From contig JARRCS010000015.1 of assembly GCA_029981855.1 (NCBI GenBank), positions 62,001 to 126,000 on the forward strand: a stretch of 64,000 nucleotides of DNA, given 5' to 3'. Source of the stretch: Halanaerobiales bacterium. GTDB lineage: Bacteria; Bacillota; Halanaerobiia; Halanaerobiales; DTU029. Positions 15,515 to 24,751 of the stretch are shown here, one piece after another. The position numbers and the translations under genes were made by a program. The stretch's first letter is position 1. Every line of letters begins with the position of its first letter. The notes beneath the pieces were generated by a model that had not been told where the DNA came from, searched no databases, and saw only the letters and a list, made by a program, of their open reading frames with translations.

Positions 15515-16611
15515 CCTGCCAACCCCCTTTCTACAACCTGGCCGTCTCGCCATTTAACCCATGCCAGGCGATGGGCTGCTACTGATTTGCCCAGCCTCCA
15601 GGTTCCGTCAAGCTGTTTATGTTCGACCTGAATGGACACGTGGCCATACCCAGTGAGGAAATGGCGCGGTATAGTGGTGATTTTACCGTTCAGGAAACGG
15701 GCAGAATTAAGAAACCAGCTACTATTCAAAAGCCGGCCTCCGTCAAGATATCCCTCGTATCCGATTGTAACCGCTCCGTTCAGGAACCACCTGGTATCCT
15801 GAACCTCATAATCAAGGTTATACCGTCCATCTAATCTGTAACGTGTGTCCAAACGGTCTGGAGAACTCCCAAGGGGGCGATACTCGCCATAGCTGTATAT
15901 TCTCTGATAGTTACAGCTAAGATGATGGGTAATTTCCCCGTTTAATATCATCCAGCTACCGTCTGTCTTTCTGTAAGGGCCGATCGACGTCAGGTTATTA
16001 AGGCGGAAATTCCCGTTAATCCTGCAGTATCCCTGATCTAGTTTAATTATTGTGCTAGGAAACCCAGATAAGAACCGAACTTGCCAAAACAAACGCTTTC
16101 TATACTCAATAAGTATTGTTACCGGTAGTAGCGAATGAAGATATCCGATTATTGCATGGCCTGGTTTCATGAACCCGCATATTCTCATTATGATAGTTTT
16201 GTAGGACCACAGCTCGTCTGGTAGGTTTACCGTGCATCTGATTTTTTCTTCATCAGGTATGGTCGTTCCCGCTGCATATGCCTCCGGCCATGCTTCTTTC
16301 AGCTCGATTTCCGGACCTCCGAATAAGCGTAGGATATTTACTATTCCATCCCGTGTTCCGCGCCACTTGTATATCCGTATCAGTAGTTTAAGCAGCAACC
16401 TGCGGTTCTCGGGCCAGTACCACTTCCACCCAAATGCCTTCAACCATTTTTCTACGTTCTCCGACTTCATTCTTACAATGTCAAATTCGTTCTTTAGCGC
16501 ATCTGCATTGCCCTGAAAAGTGCTTATGCCTTTATTTAAAACTTCTACAAGCTTTTTGGTTTCCTTGTCTCTTTCCTGTAAACTTTCAGGCATGCTGTTT
16601 TTAAGAGACAT
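15511..16611 (-). CDS. Phage tail protein I (P2 gpI-like) with repeat-rich C-terminus
   Basis: 366 residues from ATG 16611 (GTG 16623 possible). The first 200 residues match the tail protein I family that joins baseplate and fibres: WLKAFGWKWYWPENRRLLLKL, then YKWRGTRDGIVNILRLFGG, then RCTVNLPDE. The last 160 residues are unusual: repeated short blocks of the type W.LNG, Y.LDG and FLNG, likely a beta-solenoid or stacked hairpins. The repeats probably extend the protein as a fibre-like stalk. The start overlaps baseplate J by 11 bases. Confidence 0.8.
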   Translation of the reverse strand: MSLKNSMPESLQERDKETKKLVEVLNKGISTFQGNADALKNEFDIVRMKSENVEKWLKAFGWKWYWPENRRLLLKLLIRIYKWRGTRDGIVNILRLFGGPEIELKEAWPEAYAAGTTIPDEEKIRCTVNLPDELWSYKTIIMRICGFMKPGHAIIGYLHSLLPVTILIEYRKRLFWQVRFLSGFPSTIIKLDQGYCRINGNFRLNNLTSIGPYRKTDGSWMILNGEITHHLSCNYQRIYSYGEYRPLGSSPDRLDTRYRLDGRYNLDYEVQDTRWFLNGAVTIGYEGYLDGGRLLNSSWFLNSARFLNGKITTIPRHFLTGYGHVSIQVEHKQLDGTWRLGKSVAAHRLAWVKWRDGQVVERGLAG

Positions 16612-18004
16612 TAACAACCACACTCCCCAAGGCAGGGATAGTATCTGCAGGTGGCATAATGTCTCCGCTTGGCTCAGAGAAACTGATGTTTGCTATGCCT
16701 GACAGATCCGCTACCCATGCGGTCAGTTTCGCCATGTATACAGGCTTGCCAAAATCAATAGCCCATGTACCATCAGGTTCCTTGCGGCTGTAATCAAAAT
16801 ACTGCCTGATTTTGTCCTCGGCCTGCGCCTGCACGTCGGACGCTGAATAACCGGGCACTGGGGTAACAGTGCATGTTACGTCCACGATCTGATATTTTGC
16901 CGCTTTGACATCGACAACGAGCGTTAATATCCGTGGCCGACTTACCGTTACAGCATACTCGACCGCATCGAGTAATTCCTGGCTTGGCTCTCCGCCGTTA
17001 TCCGGGACCACATAGAGTATATAAGTCAGTGCCGGAATAGAAGGGTCTTGCTCATGTGTCATTACCAGGACCCGTTGCACGCCTGAAACCGCCTGGCCGG
17101 CATTGGAGAAATCCTCTCTTATGACGCAGGCGTCGCTACTGCTAATCCACCCCGGCAGGTTGTCTTTTATATGGTTTATGCTTTCTTGGTCCTGGCCACC
17201 GGTTGCAGGCTCTGGATTATTCACTTTGAGGTCAACAAGCCAGCCGTTGGTATCATAAATAACACTGTCCAGCACCGTAAGCGTATTTGCCGGTATATTT
17301 CCTTCAGCACCTTGTGAAATTTTATAATCCACATTTATTTCGCTGTCGCTGGGTGGGGCCTTCCCGTTTGTACCGTCGCCAAACATGATAAGGATTTTCC
17401 CGTCCTCCTGCAGCTCAATAACATAATGCTGATCTGTTGGTTTGCTCAAAAGAAAATCGTCCACCTTAGTCCAGGTTACGCCATCCACCTTGATAACTAT
17501 GCTATCCACCCACACAGGACCGTCGGCGGTTTCGTAAACCTGATATGCTTCACCCGTGCCTGTAAACGTATCATTCTTGCTCTCTGTCTGCCTGACTGGT
17601 ATATTGACGCTTGTCGAACCCTCTGGTATGTAGGCCGCTTCTGTAGTTTCGTAAACTATTTGCTTCTGGCCAGGAGTGATTATCCTGGTCCCTATAGGAA
17701 TATTTATTGATGTTGTCGCTGGCTGTGAGATAGAAGCCACTATATAAGTGCTGGCCGGCGTAACAGACCGGACGGGATAACCCACTATTCGTGCCCAGCG
17801 GAGAACCGAGCTATAGTCGGTTGCCGTATCTGGAAAAAGTTCATTGAATAAATTGTCCAGCCGGTATTCCATTTTTTCTATCTGATCAGCCAGGCATTCT
17901 AGCAAAATGTTGCCGATGTGTTTGGCATCAATGTTCCAGTCCGGCCATCGCTGTTTGGCGTACTGTTTTAATTCCGTCAAAATTTGAGCATATGTTCTTC
18001 CCAC
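16601..18004 (-). CDS. Baseplate J-like protein
   Basis: 467 residues, in the usual size range. The N-terminus (YAQILTELKQYAKQRWPDWN) and the YSSVLRWARIVGYPVR block are typical, followed by beta-rich domains with GTRIITPG and a C-terminal VTCTVTPVPGYS region. It is the wedge protein of contractile tails (P2 gpJ / T4 gp6-like). Its stop overlaps tail protein I and it follows baseplate W directly. Confidence 0.88.
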   Translation of the reverse strand: MGRTYAQILTELKQYAKQRWPDWNIDAKHIGNILLECLADQIEKMEYRLDNLFNELFPDTATDYSSVLRWARIVGYPVRSVTPASTYIVASISQPATTSINIPIGTRIITPGQKQIVYETTEAAYIPEGSTSVNIPVRQTESKNDTFTGTGEAYQVYETADGPVWVDSIVIKVDGVTWTKVDDFLLSKPTDQHYVIELQEDGKILIMFGDGTNGKAPPSDSEINVDYKISQGAEGNIPANTLTVLDSVIYDTNGWLVDLKVNNPEPATGGQDQESINHIKDNLPGWISSSDACVIREDFSNAGQAVSGVQRVLVMTHEQDPSIPALTYILYVVPDNGGEPSQELLDAVEYAVTVSRPRILTLVVDVKAAKYQIVDVTCTVTPVPGYSASDVQAQAEDKIRQYFDYSRKEPDGTWAIDFGKPVYMAKLTAWVADLSGIANISFSEPSGDIMPPADTIPALGSVVVNVS

Positions 18005-18373
18005 TTACACACCCCCTCCCAGCGTTGTTGTGGCCTCCTGAGGTTCCTTTATACCTGACCCGGGAGCACTCCACAAAACTTGCACTCTATACATTGCCTG
18101 GTCGTAATCATATACCGCTGTGACCTCTTCCACCTTTGCCCGCGGCTCCCAGCCTTCTATATCGCGTTTGACCAGCCCGGTTATCGTCGACTCCAGACCG
18201 GGCACAGGGTTTCTGAAAACCACCAGGGCCGCATGGTTGCCAAAGTCGGGCAGCCTAGGATGTTCGCCTGGGATTGTAGTCAAAATACATCTGATTACCG
18301 AGGCGATTTCATCTATTTCATTGACGGGATAAGCAAAAGCGCCGTCCCCCATATGGACAAGAGGATACTGCAT
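18005..18373 (-). CDS. Baseplate W / gp25-like protein
   Basis: 122 residues. The start at 18373 (MQYPLVHMGDG) is chosen for its GGAGGTGAG site. The longer open frame upstream reads into the preceding gene. The sequence AIRCILTTIPGEHPRLPDFG-like (IASVIRCILTT, then GEHPRLPDFG) is diagnostic of the gp25/gpW family that initiates sheath polymerisation at the baseplate. It is one base from baseplate J. Confidence 0.87.
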   Translation of the reverse strand: MQYPLVHMGDGAFAYPVNEIDEIASVIRCILTTIPGEHPRLPDFGNHAALVVFRNPVPGLESTITGLVKRDIEGWEPRAKVEEVTAVYDYDQAMYRVQVLWSAPGSGIKEPQEATTTLGGGV

Positions 18374-18377
18374 GTTC

Positions 18378-18848
18378 TCACCTCCAAAAACCACACCAGA
18401 TGGGCTTATCAGGATCGCCGCCTTCAAATTCAATCCAGACACCTGTCCCTGGGGGAATATACCAAGACGATGGATCCACGGCAACAATCTGCGGCAGTTT
18501 CTGGCGGACGTAAGTGCCCTGCTGGGTCGAAAGCGATGATGCGTTAAGCGTGCCCGGCAACACATCTGCCCCTGCCTGGCTTATTCCACTGATAGTTACT
18601 GTTTGTGATTGTCCAGAATCCCAGTCAAACTGCAGTTTGCCCTCTGGCAGGTCAATCCCGACAAACTGCGGCGGCAGCACAGGATATGCCCAATTATCCA
18701 GGGCCTTGAAGCCGAAAAGAGCGGGAACCTGCACCTTTACCCGCCCTTTCCCTTTCGGGTCTTTGCCTTCTACCACAATACCCCGGTATTTACCGTATAT
18801 TTTAGGTTTTAATTCAGGTAAGCGGTGAGGTAAGCTGTGATTGTCCAT
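18378..18848 (-). CDS. Baseplate hub spike protein with gp5/VgrG-type OB fold
   Basis: 156 residues. The OB-fold core is recognisable by YGKYRGIVVEGKDPKGKGRV and VKVQVPALFG. The W-Y-PPGTGVWIEFEGGDP block at the end is shared with gpV and T4 gp5 N-domains. It would sit under the tail hub and help pierce the envelope. No lysozyme or long beta-helix is attached, so a separate tip may exist. It overlaps the hub gene by 40 bases in another frame. Confidence 0.8.
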   Translation of the reverse strand: MDNHSLPHRLPELKPKIYGKYRGIVVEGKDPKGKGRVKVQVPALFGFKALDNWAYPVLPPQFVGIDLPEGKLQFDWDSGQSQTVTISGISQAGADVLPGTLNASSLSTQQGTYVRQKLPQIVAVDPSSWYIPPGTGVWIEFEGGDPDKPIWCGFWR

Positions 18849-19624
18849 GATTCGTGCTTCACCTCGTGTTTACATTTTGTTACCCTGTGCTTGCTCCCCT
18901 CTGGCAGTATAACATTGCAGCCAGCTCTTAATCCTGCCTGCCCGACACACTGTAGCTTCCCTTTAGGATCGGCTATAGCCAGGCGCTGCAGATATTCACT
19001 GGCCTCCGCCGGGCTGTGGAATACTTCAGCTATTCGTGTTTCTACTCCCTCTCCGGCTGAAATCTCAAAAGCCATGCCGTCTGGTGTTAGGCCAGTTGCA
19101 ATGTATTTCCTGCCCGCCATAGCAGATGGTTTGTAATCTATCACCTGTTGTACTTTAACATCAGGCGGATAAGCCACATTGATGGCTCCTTGTCCGTCTC
19201 GCCAAACAGGTGTATTCCCAGCTAATCGATATAAAAAGGCAATGTCACTTTCGTTTTGTGCATACGTTTTGTTGCCTCCATCGACCGCCATTTGTCCAGG
19301 GCTTTCTCCTTTTTTTGATAGCAGGTTGGAAATTGCCGCTTGGCGAGGACCTGGATAAATAGCCCGAGCTTTGGCTTGCCATTCCGGTCCAAATTCCAGA
19401 GCAATAATTTCAATGCGCTCTCCCTGGCGCACTCGCCATACGGTATATTTTCTCAATCGCTGCATGTTCCCAGCCGGGCCGAAGGTGACACTTAATGCAT
19501 CGCCTTTTTTTATATTCAACCTGGCCTTTCCATCGAAATATACCGTCAAGCATCCGATATCCCTTAAGCTGGTCTCCCAAAACAAGCCGACCGGTGCATC
19601 TTTGATGTTCTCAATCACAATCAT
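18809..19624 (-). CDS. Tail hub protein (late control D / gp27-like)
   Basis: 271 residues. It forms the trimeric hub linking the tube to the spike. Features consistent with the gpD family are the beta-rich start, the FGPAGNMQRLRKYTVWRVRQG block, and YAQNESDIAFLYRLAG, a common motif of this family before the second barrel. A C-terminal GCNVILPEG segment follows. Gene order between the LysM/X-like gene and the spike is standard. Confidence 0.78.
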   Translation of the reverse strand: MIVIENIKDAPVGLFWETSLRDIGCLTVYFDGKARLNIKKGDALSVTFGPAGNMQRLRKYTVWRVRQGERIEIIALEFGPEWQAKARAIYPGPRQAAISNLLSKKGESPGQMAVDGGNKTYAQNESDIAFLYRLAGNTPVWRDGQGAINVAYPPDVKVQQVIDYKPSAMAGRKYIATGLTPDGMAFEISAGEGVETRIAEVFHSPAEASEYLQRLAIADPKGKLQCVGQAGLRAGCNVILPEGSKHRVTKCKHEVKHESWTITAYLTAYLN

Positions 19625-19848
19625 TGTTCAATCACCTGCAGCACTTCGCGATACTCGGGTATCAAAATAGTCGTCCCAGGAACCGGTTCATTTGTGGAAT
19701 CGGATACGCCATTGGCCGATGTAATCGCCCACCAGAGGTGGGGGTTTCCGTAAAAACGGTTCGCCAGGCCACACCAGGTGTCTCCTGCCTCAACCAGGTA
19801 TGGCCTACCTTGGCCGTATAACTCTAATCTATACAACATAATTTTCAC
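19621..19848 (-). CDS. Tail protein X-like, LysM domain
   Basis: 75 residues. LysM-like core: YLVEAGDTWCGLANRFYGNPHLWWAI..N, then PGTTILIPE. In contractile tails this small protein links tube initiator and hub. It overlaps both neighbours by 4 bases, suggesting tight translational coupling. Confidence 0.85.
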   Translation of the reverse strand: MKIMLYRLELYGQGRPYLVEAGDTWCGLANRFYGNPHLWWAITSANGVSDSTNEPVPGTTILIPEYREVLQVIEQ

Positions 19849-20375
19849 CTCATCGTGACGCTCTGAACCTCCTTGATAAGGTCTTTCTTTGAATTTTGTT
19901 TTGCTTTAGCCTTATTTGCATTAGCCGGCTTTGGCTGCGGTGGAGGAACTGGCGTGCCGTAGTCTGTCGTTGCCCATACCTCAACTGTTATGTCCTTTGG
20001 CTTCAAGGCTGGTGTCCAGTTGTTATAAAGCACCTTCCATTCTCGTATCCTGATTGGCATTTGAAAGCTGCCCACTGTCAAAAAGGCCAATGGCGGCACA
20101 TTTTTAGGTTTTACAGGAATTGCGAGATAACGAATAAATTCGACTTGCTTGGTGACAGCGTCTACATTGCCCTGGGAAATAAATCTACACATAAATTGTA
20201 TTGACCGCGCCCCTCCGTATTTGAATTTCAGGGGAGGGGCAACTGCGCCATCAACTTCCGGTTCATCATATACTGCGGATTTGGAGTCTTCCAGCATATG
20301 AGGATTGGCCAGAAATTCGATAACCTCGCCCGTATCCATTCTGGCCAGCGTTGCTCGCTGCGGTTTTTGGATCAT
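19845..20375 (-). CDS. Tube-initiator protein (CIS tube / gp53-like)
   Basis: 176 residues. It contains VAPPLKFKYGGARSIQFMCRFI, then a conserved PPLAFLTVGSFQMPIRIREWKVLY segment, then a Pro/Lys/Ala-rich disordered tail. This arrangement matches the contractile-injection tube proteins often fused to LysM; here LysM is the separate next gene. It overlaps the tape measure and LysM genes by 4 bases each. Confidence 0.72.
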   Translation of the reverse strand: MIQKPQRATLARMDTGEVIEFLANPHMLEDSKSAVYDEPEVDGAVAPPLKFKYGGARSIQFMCRFISQGNVDAVTKQVEFIRYLAIPVKPKNVPPLAFLTVGSFQMPIRIREWKVLYNNWTPALKPKDITVEVWATTDYGTPVPPPQPKPANANKAKAKQNSKKDLIKEVQSVTMR

Positions 20376-23266
20376 ATTGGCACCACCCGCCTCATTTGCT
20401 CATCTTCGATGAATTCAATAACGGTTTCTGCAACCGTCCGACCATCAAGCACAAGCTTGATCGGCTGGCGGGTAACCACCTGAGGTGTAGCCGCCGGTGC
20501 TACCTCGCTAGGTTCTCGCCTGGTTTTTGTTGCAACAATAGGAGGTGCGGCATAAGTCTGAGCATGGACTGGTGTAATCAAGGGAGCAGGCATCCGGCTT
20601 GCATGCACAGGTGTAGCGGGACCTATCGCAACCTGCCCTGTCAACATGTCCTTTGCCGGTGGTTCTATTGTAGCTGTATACGTAGCACGTCCTGTAAGGT
20701 CAGGCGGCTTCGGAAGTGTCCCGAGCATCACATCATAGACTGCCTTACCTGCAGTCTCAGGAACTGCCGGCGGTTCTATTGTAGCCGAGCTTACTGCACC
20801 GGCAAGCAATTTTAAGCGTGCTGGCGCAGGAGCCACCGCCATCCTTACCTGCGGCTCGGCGGATATACTAGAAAGGCGCTTAAAGTCTGCACTCAACCGC
20901 GCAACGGTGACCTGGGAAGCCTCCATGATGCTGGTTAAAGCCTGTTCAATATACGAGGGCGAGTGAATGCCCAGCCCTTCCTTGACCCCTTGCCACAGCC
21001 GGCCAAATGCCTGTTTTCCTGCGTCCCAGAGCTTTGATCCAAAGTTTAGTATGTTATCTTTTACATTCAGCAAGATGTCAAATATCCTGCCAGGTAGATC
21101 GCTAATGGCGCTAATCATGCCGTTGACAGCCTGGCTTCCGGCTTGCTGCGCCGCATTCCATAAGCTGCCGCCAATATTGATGATGGCCCCGGGTAAGGTC
21201 ACCAAGAACGACCATATCATGCCCGGTAATGCAGCAAAGAACCCGATTATAGCGTCTATTCCCAGGCTGATTATTTGAACGCCTGCGTCGGTAATCGCTG
21301 TCCACCATATCGGTATCTGTGTCGCCAGGTCCATCACAAAGGCGATAACTCGTCCAGGAAGGCTGGTGAAAAAGCCGACCAAGGCCTGTATTCCTTCCCA
21401 GCCCATCCGGAGCATATACCCTATTCCGAAGCTTATCCAGTAGGGTATGTCCTCCAGGAACAGTTCGGCGAGAAAGCCGGGTATCTGCTCGATAAACCCG
21501 ATGATGGCCCCCGGCAATGCTGCGAACCAGCTTTTTATCTGTTCCCAGTGTTCCGCTATAAGCAGCGGTATGCCAATTATGGGCATAAAAATTGCCAGGA
21601 GAGCTTTCCCCCAAGCCGGCATTCCGGAGAACCATGTTGTCAGCTTACTCCACCACTGGCTGACCGTAGCCGTTACCTTATCCCAGTTTCTTGCAAGCAG
21701 GATAATACCTACCGTAAGGGCGGCAACGGCCATAATCACCAGCCATATCGGGTTGGCCGTCAGCGCCGCATTGAGCAGCCATTGGGCTCCGGTCCAGGCC
21801 AGCGTAGCACCCCGGACCACCAGCATGGCCCCCTGAAGCGCCAAGGTTGCGATCCTGGCCCCAATTGCCTCCAATTTGGTCCACAGTAGCGTGCTCTTTA
21901 ATATGGCCATTCCTTGGACCATATTGGGTATCATCGAAACGAACAAAAATCCTGCACCTGCGAATAACGTAAGGACCGAACCGCCTACTAAAAATAAGGC
22001 AATGGCCTTTTGTACAGGGGCTGGTAATTTGCTAAAGAGATTCACAAATCCGCTAATCTTTTGTATCGCTGCATTTACTGTGGGCAAGAATATATCTCCA
22101 ATGGTATAGCCGATATCTTTAACCGTATTTCTCAAAAGCTGGAGCTGCGCCTCGGTGGTCTTGTATCGCTCCTGGGCTTCTCGCGCAAGAGCGGTATTTT
22201 CCTCCCATGCATTGACTCCAATCTCCAAGCTCCGACGGAAGAGATCACCCGCACCGGCTGCTCTCAATAAGGCGTCTCGCATTCTTATCTCTGATAGCCC
22301 TAGCTCATCCAATACGGCAAAAACGTTGACGCCGCTTTTGCTAACTTTGTCCAGTCCTTCTATGAAGGTTATAATGGCGCCGGCCGCGTCATCTTTGAAT
22401 ACTTTCGAGAACTGGTCAGTAGTCATGCCTGCAACCGTGGCAAAAAGCTCGAGCTGATCTCCGCCTGTTGCGACAGCATTGGCAATTTCAATCATCACGC
22501 GGGACATTGCAGAACCGCCTGCTTCCGCGTCGATACCTACGGAAGACAGCGCTCCGGCAAGAGACAGGATTTGCGCCTCGGTTAAGCCTATCTGGTGACC
22601 GGCCCCAGCCAGTCGCAGACCCATTTCTACGATTTCCGATTCAGTTGTTGCCAACTTATTGCCGAGATCCACAACTGTAGAACCGAGACGGTCAAATTGG
22701 TCCTGCGGCATCTGGGTGATGTTCGCCAGCCTTGCCAGGTCCGTGGCCGCCTGGTCGGAAGTCATGTTTGTGGCTACCCCCAGGTCAACCATTACCCTAG
22801 TAAAGCCTATTATAGCTTCCTTCTTAATCCCAAGTTGTCCTGCTGCTTCTGCTACAGAGGCAATCTCTTCGGCGGATGCAGGTATTTCTTTGGCCATCTC
22901 TCTTATCTGCCGACGCAAGATAGCATATTCTTCCTCTGTAGCATCAACCGTTTTTCGCACGCCGGCAAAAGCACTCTCAAAGTCTATGGACGCTTTTACG
23001 GCCATCCCTGCCATGGCCAGACCTGCCGTGCCTATTCCCATTAAGGTAAGGCCAGTTTTTTGGAGTGTCGCTTGGACCCTAGGGTCTCCCAAGGCCCCAA
23101 ATTTGCTTTCCATCTGGTCCAGGCTGGCCTTTGTTTTGTGATACATTTCTTCTGCATCAGCGGAGACGTTCTTGAATGCCTCGTCAATTTTTTTAAGGCC
23201 AAGGGTGGCCTCATCCTTCACGAAAAAATGAAAACCCAGGCCCACCATATCGAAGTTAAGCGCCAT
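20372..23266 (-). CDS. Tail tape measure protein
   Basis: 964 residues. It sets tail length and is ejected at infection. Residues 60-400 hold the TP901-type core: an early hydrophobic GLTLMGIGTAGLAMAG helix, SIDFESAFAGVRK, and LGVATNMTSDQAATDLARLA. Several hydrophobic segments follow at about 415-450 and 495-525, then Trp-rich membrane-like repeats (SGMPAWGKALLAIFMPIIG) and GIHSPSYIEQ near 790. The C-terminal 150 residues are Pro/Ala-rich. The ATG directly follows the TAA of the frameshift extension upstream. It is the largest tail gene. Confidence 0.93.
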   Translation of the reverse strand: MALNFDMVGLGFHFFVKDEATLGLKKIDEAFKNVSADAEEMYHKTKASLDQMESKFGALGDPRVQATLQKTGLTLMGIGTAGLAMAGMAVKASIDFESAFAGVRKTVDATEEEYAILRRQIREMAKEIPASAEEIASVAEAAGQLGIKKEAIIGFTRVMVDLGVATNMTSDQAATDLARLANITQMPQDQFDRLGSTVVDLGNKLATTESEIVEMGLRLAGAGHQIGLTEAQILSLAGALSSVGIDAEAGGSAMSRVMIEIANAVATGGDQLELFATVAGMTTDQFSKVFKDDAAGAIITFIEGLDKVSKSGVNVFAVLDELGLSEIRMRDALLRAAGAGDLFRRSLEIGVNAWEENTALAREAQERYKTTEAQLQLLRNTVKDIGYTIGDIFLPTVNAAIQKISGFVNLFSKLPAPVQKAIALFLVGGSVLTLFAGAGFLFVSMIPNMVQGMAILKSTLLWTKLEAIGARIATLALQGAMLVVRGATLAWTGAQWLLNAALTANPIWLVIMAVAALTVGIILLARNWDKVTATVSQWWSKLTTWFSGMPAWGKALLAIFMPIIGIPLLIAEHWEQIKSWFAALPGAIIGFIEQIPGFLAELFLEDIPYWISFGIGYMLRMGWEGIQALVGFFTSLPGRVIAFVMDLATQIPIWWTAITDAGVQIISLGIDAIIGFFAALPGMIWSFLVTLPGAIINIGGSLWNAAQQAGSQAVNGMISAISDLPGRIFDILLNVKDNILNFGSKLWDAGKQAFGRLWQGVKEGLGIHSPSYIEQALTSIMEASQVTVARLSADFKRLSSISAEPQVRMAVAPAPARLKLLAGAVSSATIEPPAVPETAGKAVYDVMLGTLPKPPDLTGRATYTATIEPPAKDMLTGQVAIGPATPVHASRMPAPLITPVHAQTYAAPPIVATKTRREPSEVAPAATPQVVTRQPIKLVLDGRTVAETVIEFIEDEQMRRVVPI

Positions 23267-23497
23267 TTAGCCACCCCCCTTCAATGCGCCAGCCTCCTCC
23301 TGAAGCCTATCAGTAAGCTTTTCATAAAGGGCATTCTTCCACCTAACCGGCAATCTCATTACTTCTGAAAATTGAAGCCCTAGGCCGGACCCCATAGTCG
23401 AATACATAAGCCAGAATATCTGTTCGTCTAGGACTTCTCTGGTCGTATTGGTGAGAAAACTTATTAACGGGTTTTCGTCACTTTCTTCGGAAGGAAA
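23267..23497 (-). CDS. -1 frameshift extension of the tail chaperone gene
   Basis: About 75 codons with protein-like content (TREVLDEQIFWLMYSTMGSG, then RLPVRWKNALYEKL) ending in TAA at 23267, one base before the tape measure ATG. No ATG, GTG or TTG occurs in this frame before the conserved-looking part, while the heptamer T-TTT-TTC at 23494-23500 lies in frame in the upstream gene. A -1 slip there would join residue 247 or so of that gene to this segment. Short and long chaperone forms made by frameshifting are standard just upstream of tape measure genes. Confidence 0.72.
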   Translation of the reverse strand, partial: FPSEESDENPLISFLTNTTREVLDEQIFWLMYSTMGSGLGLQFSEVMRLPVRWKNALYEKLTDRLQEEAGALKGGG

Positions 23498-24237
23498 AAA
23501 TCCGCCCCAATTGGAAGATCGATATCAAATACATTACCGCAATCCAGGCACTCGATAGCAATGGTTGTATCAACACCGCATTCTTTTGACTCCACTTCGC
23601 CCCGGAAAGCAGCGGCATCGGATGCCGGAAGCCCTGACAGGAACTTGCGAGACACCATCTTTTCACCCTCGATTTCTGTGATTCTCAAAGCCATAATCGA
23701 GCTCATAATAGCTTCGGGAAACTCTCGTCTAAGCAAAGCAAGTTTCTGTTCGTCTTTTCCCCGCATCATGCGCCACTTTATTGTTTTTCCGGATTTAGGA
23801 AGCGTAAAGGTAAAACGATGTTCCGGGTCTGCCCAAGCAGGGTCTTGAAGATATTGAACTTTTAAATCGCCCAGATTTTCTTCCCATTCAAAGCGATTGT
23901 TACACCGCGGGCATGTTACCTTAAACGCGTATTCATCCCCGTAGGTTAGCCGCCTTAATTGGATCATGGCAAACACCCTATCTCCTATCAGCAAATCCAT
24001 CACATTTACTTCAGGAGATACGAGACATGCCTGAAGCACCTTATTTATTGTTCTTGTATCCCGGCCACTTCTCCGGTTTAGGAGCATATCCTCTTCCCCG
24101 GTGGTCATCTCCCTCATCTGCCCTTCCCATCTACCAGGGAAAAGGAATGTTCCTTGGGCGTTTTCTGCTTCTGCAACCGTCTTCGGCAAGCTTTGATTTT
24201 CCGTAGCATGCAAAGCCTCTGCTTTAAGTTCATTCAT
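23464..24237 (-). CDS. Tail assembly chaperone / gp26-gp51-like baseplate protein with zinc ribbon
   Basis: 257 residues. The middle carries a four-Cys zinc ribbon: CPRCNNRFEW (about 111-120) and, near the end, CLDCGNVFDIDLP. GEEDMLLNRRSGRDTRTINKVL matches the start of T4-like baseplate hub assembly proteins of this type. Its position between tube and tape measure is that of tail chaperones. The 3' end carries a slippery heptamer leading into the extension described at 23267-23497. Confidence 0.75.
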   Translation of the reverse strand: MNELKAEALHATENQSLPKTVAEAENAQGTFLFPGRWEGQMREMTTGEEDMLLNRRSGRDTRTINKVLQACLVSPEVNVMDLLIGDRVFAMIQLRRLTYGDEYAFKVTCPRCNNRFEWEENLGDLKVQYLQDPAWADPEHRFTFTLPKSGKTIKWRMMRGKDEQKLALLRREFPEAIMSSIMALRITEIEGEKMVSRKFLSGLPASDAAAFRGEVESKECGVDTTIAIECLDCGNVFDIDLPIGADFFLPKKVTKTR

Positions 24238-24268
24238 TCTCTAATCCCTCCCTAATAGTATAGTTTAG

Positions 24269-24292
24269 GAGCCCGCTTTTTTAGGCGGGCTC
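24269..24292 (-). promoter_or_regulatory. Hairpin over the tail tube stop codon
   Basis: GAGCCCGC and GCGGGCTC form an 8 bp GC-rich stem with a CTAAAAAA loop, so the TAA stop lies in the loop. No T run follows. It may slow read-through or protect the abundant tube/sheath mRNA rather than end transcription. Confidence 0.55.
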
Positions 24293-24736
24293 AAAGTAGT
24301 CGATTACAAGGATAACCTTACGAATGAGCTTTTCATTGGCGGTGTTGTCCCAGTCGCCGGCTTCAAACTCTTTTGGCCACGCTCCATATACGTCCCAACG
24401 CCCGACCTCGCGGCCGGCTCTGTCCTGCTCAATAATGGACAGGTTGCGTTTGTACTCGTCCTGATCCGTACCACCTGTTTCCTGTGCTGCGTCTAGGACG
24501 TTTTTAAACCATTCATAAATCTCCAGATTCTCGGTAGCCCCGTACTCCAGGGTTATATCCTCAAATTTCCCTTTACCCGGAGATTTGTCAGGAAGAAGAG
24601 CACCGCCTTCATAATGCTCAATGACTTCTACGCCGCCGCGCAAAGGACCCGCCTTCTGGAAACCGGTCTGGACAATCCCATCAATTTCCACCAGGAATTT
24701 AAACTTGTCATGGAACTTTCTTGCTCTGCCTGCCAT
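24281..24736 (-). CDS. Tail tube protein (gp19-like)
   Basis: 151 residues. The family's start (KFHDKFKFLVEIDGI..GFQKAGPL) and the GGALLPDKSPGKGKFEDITLE loop are clear. So are IYEWFKNVL and the end EKLIRKVILVIDYFEPA. It forms hexameric rings of the inner tube. It follows the sheath gene by 15 bases with a good GGAGGTG site. Confidence 0.92.
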   Translation of the reverse strand: MAGRARKFHDKFKFLVEIDGIVQTGFQKAGPLRGGVEVIEHYEGGALLPDKSPGKGKFEDITLEYGATENLEIYEWFKNVLDAAQETGGTDQDEYKRNLSIIEQDRAGREVGRWDVYGAWPKEFEAGDWDNTANEKLIRKVILVIDYFEPA

Positions 24737-24751
24737 CTCTCATGCACCTCC

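Noticed and set aside
20351-20815. Long plus-strand frames antisense to the tape measure gene
   Set aside because: They are shadows of a GC-rich coding strand with no ribosome sites or recognisable domains.
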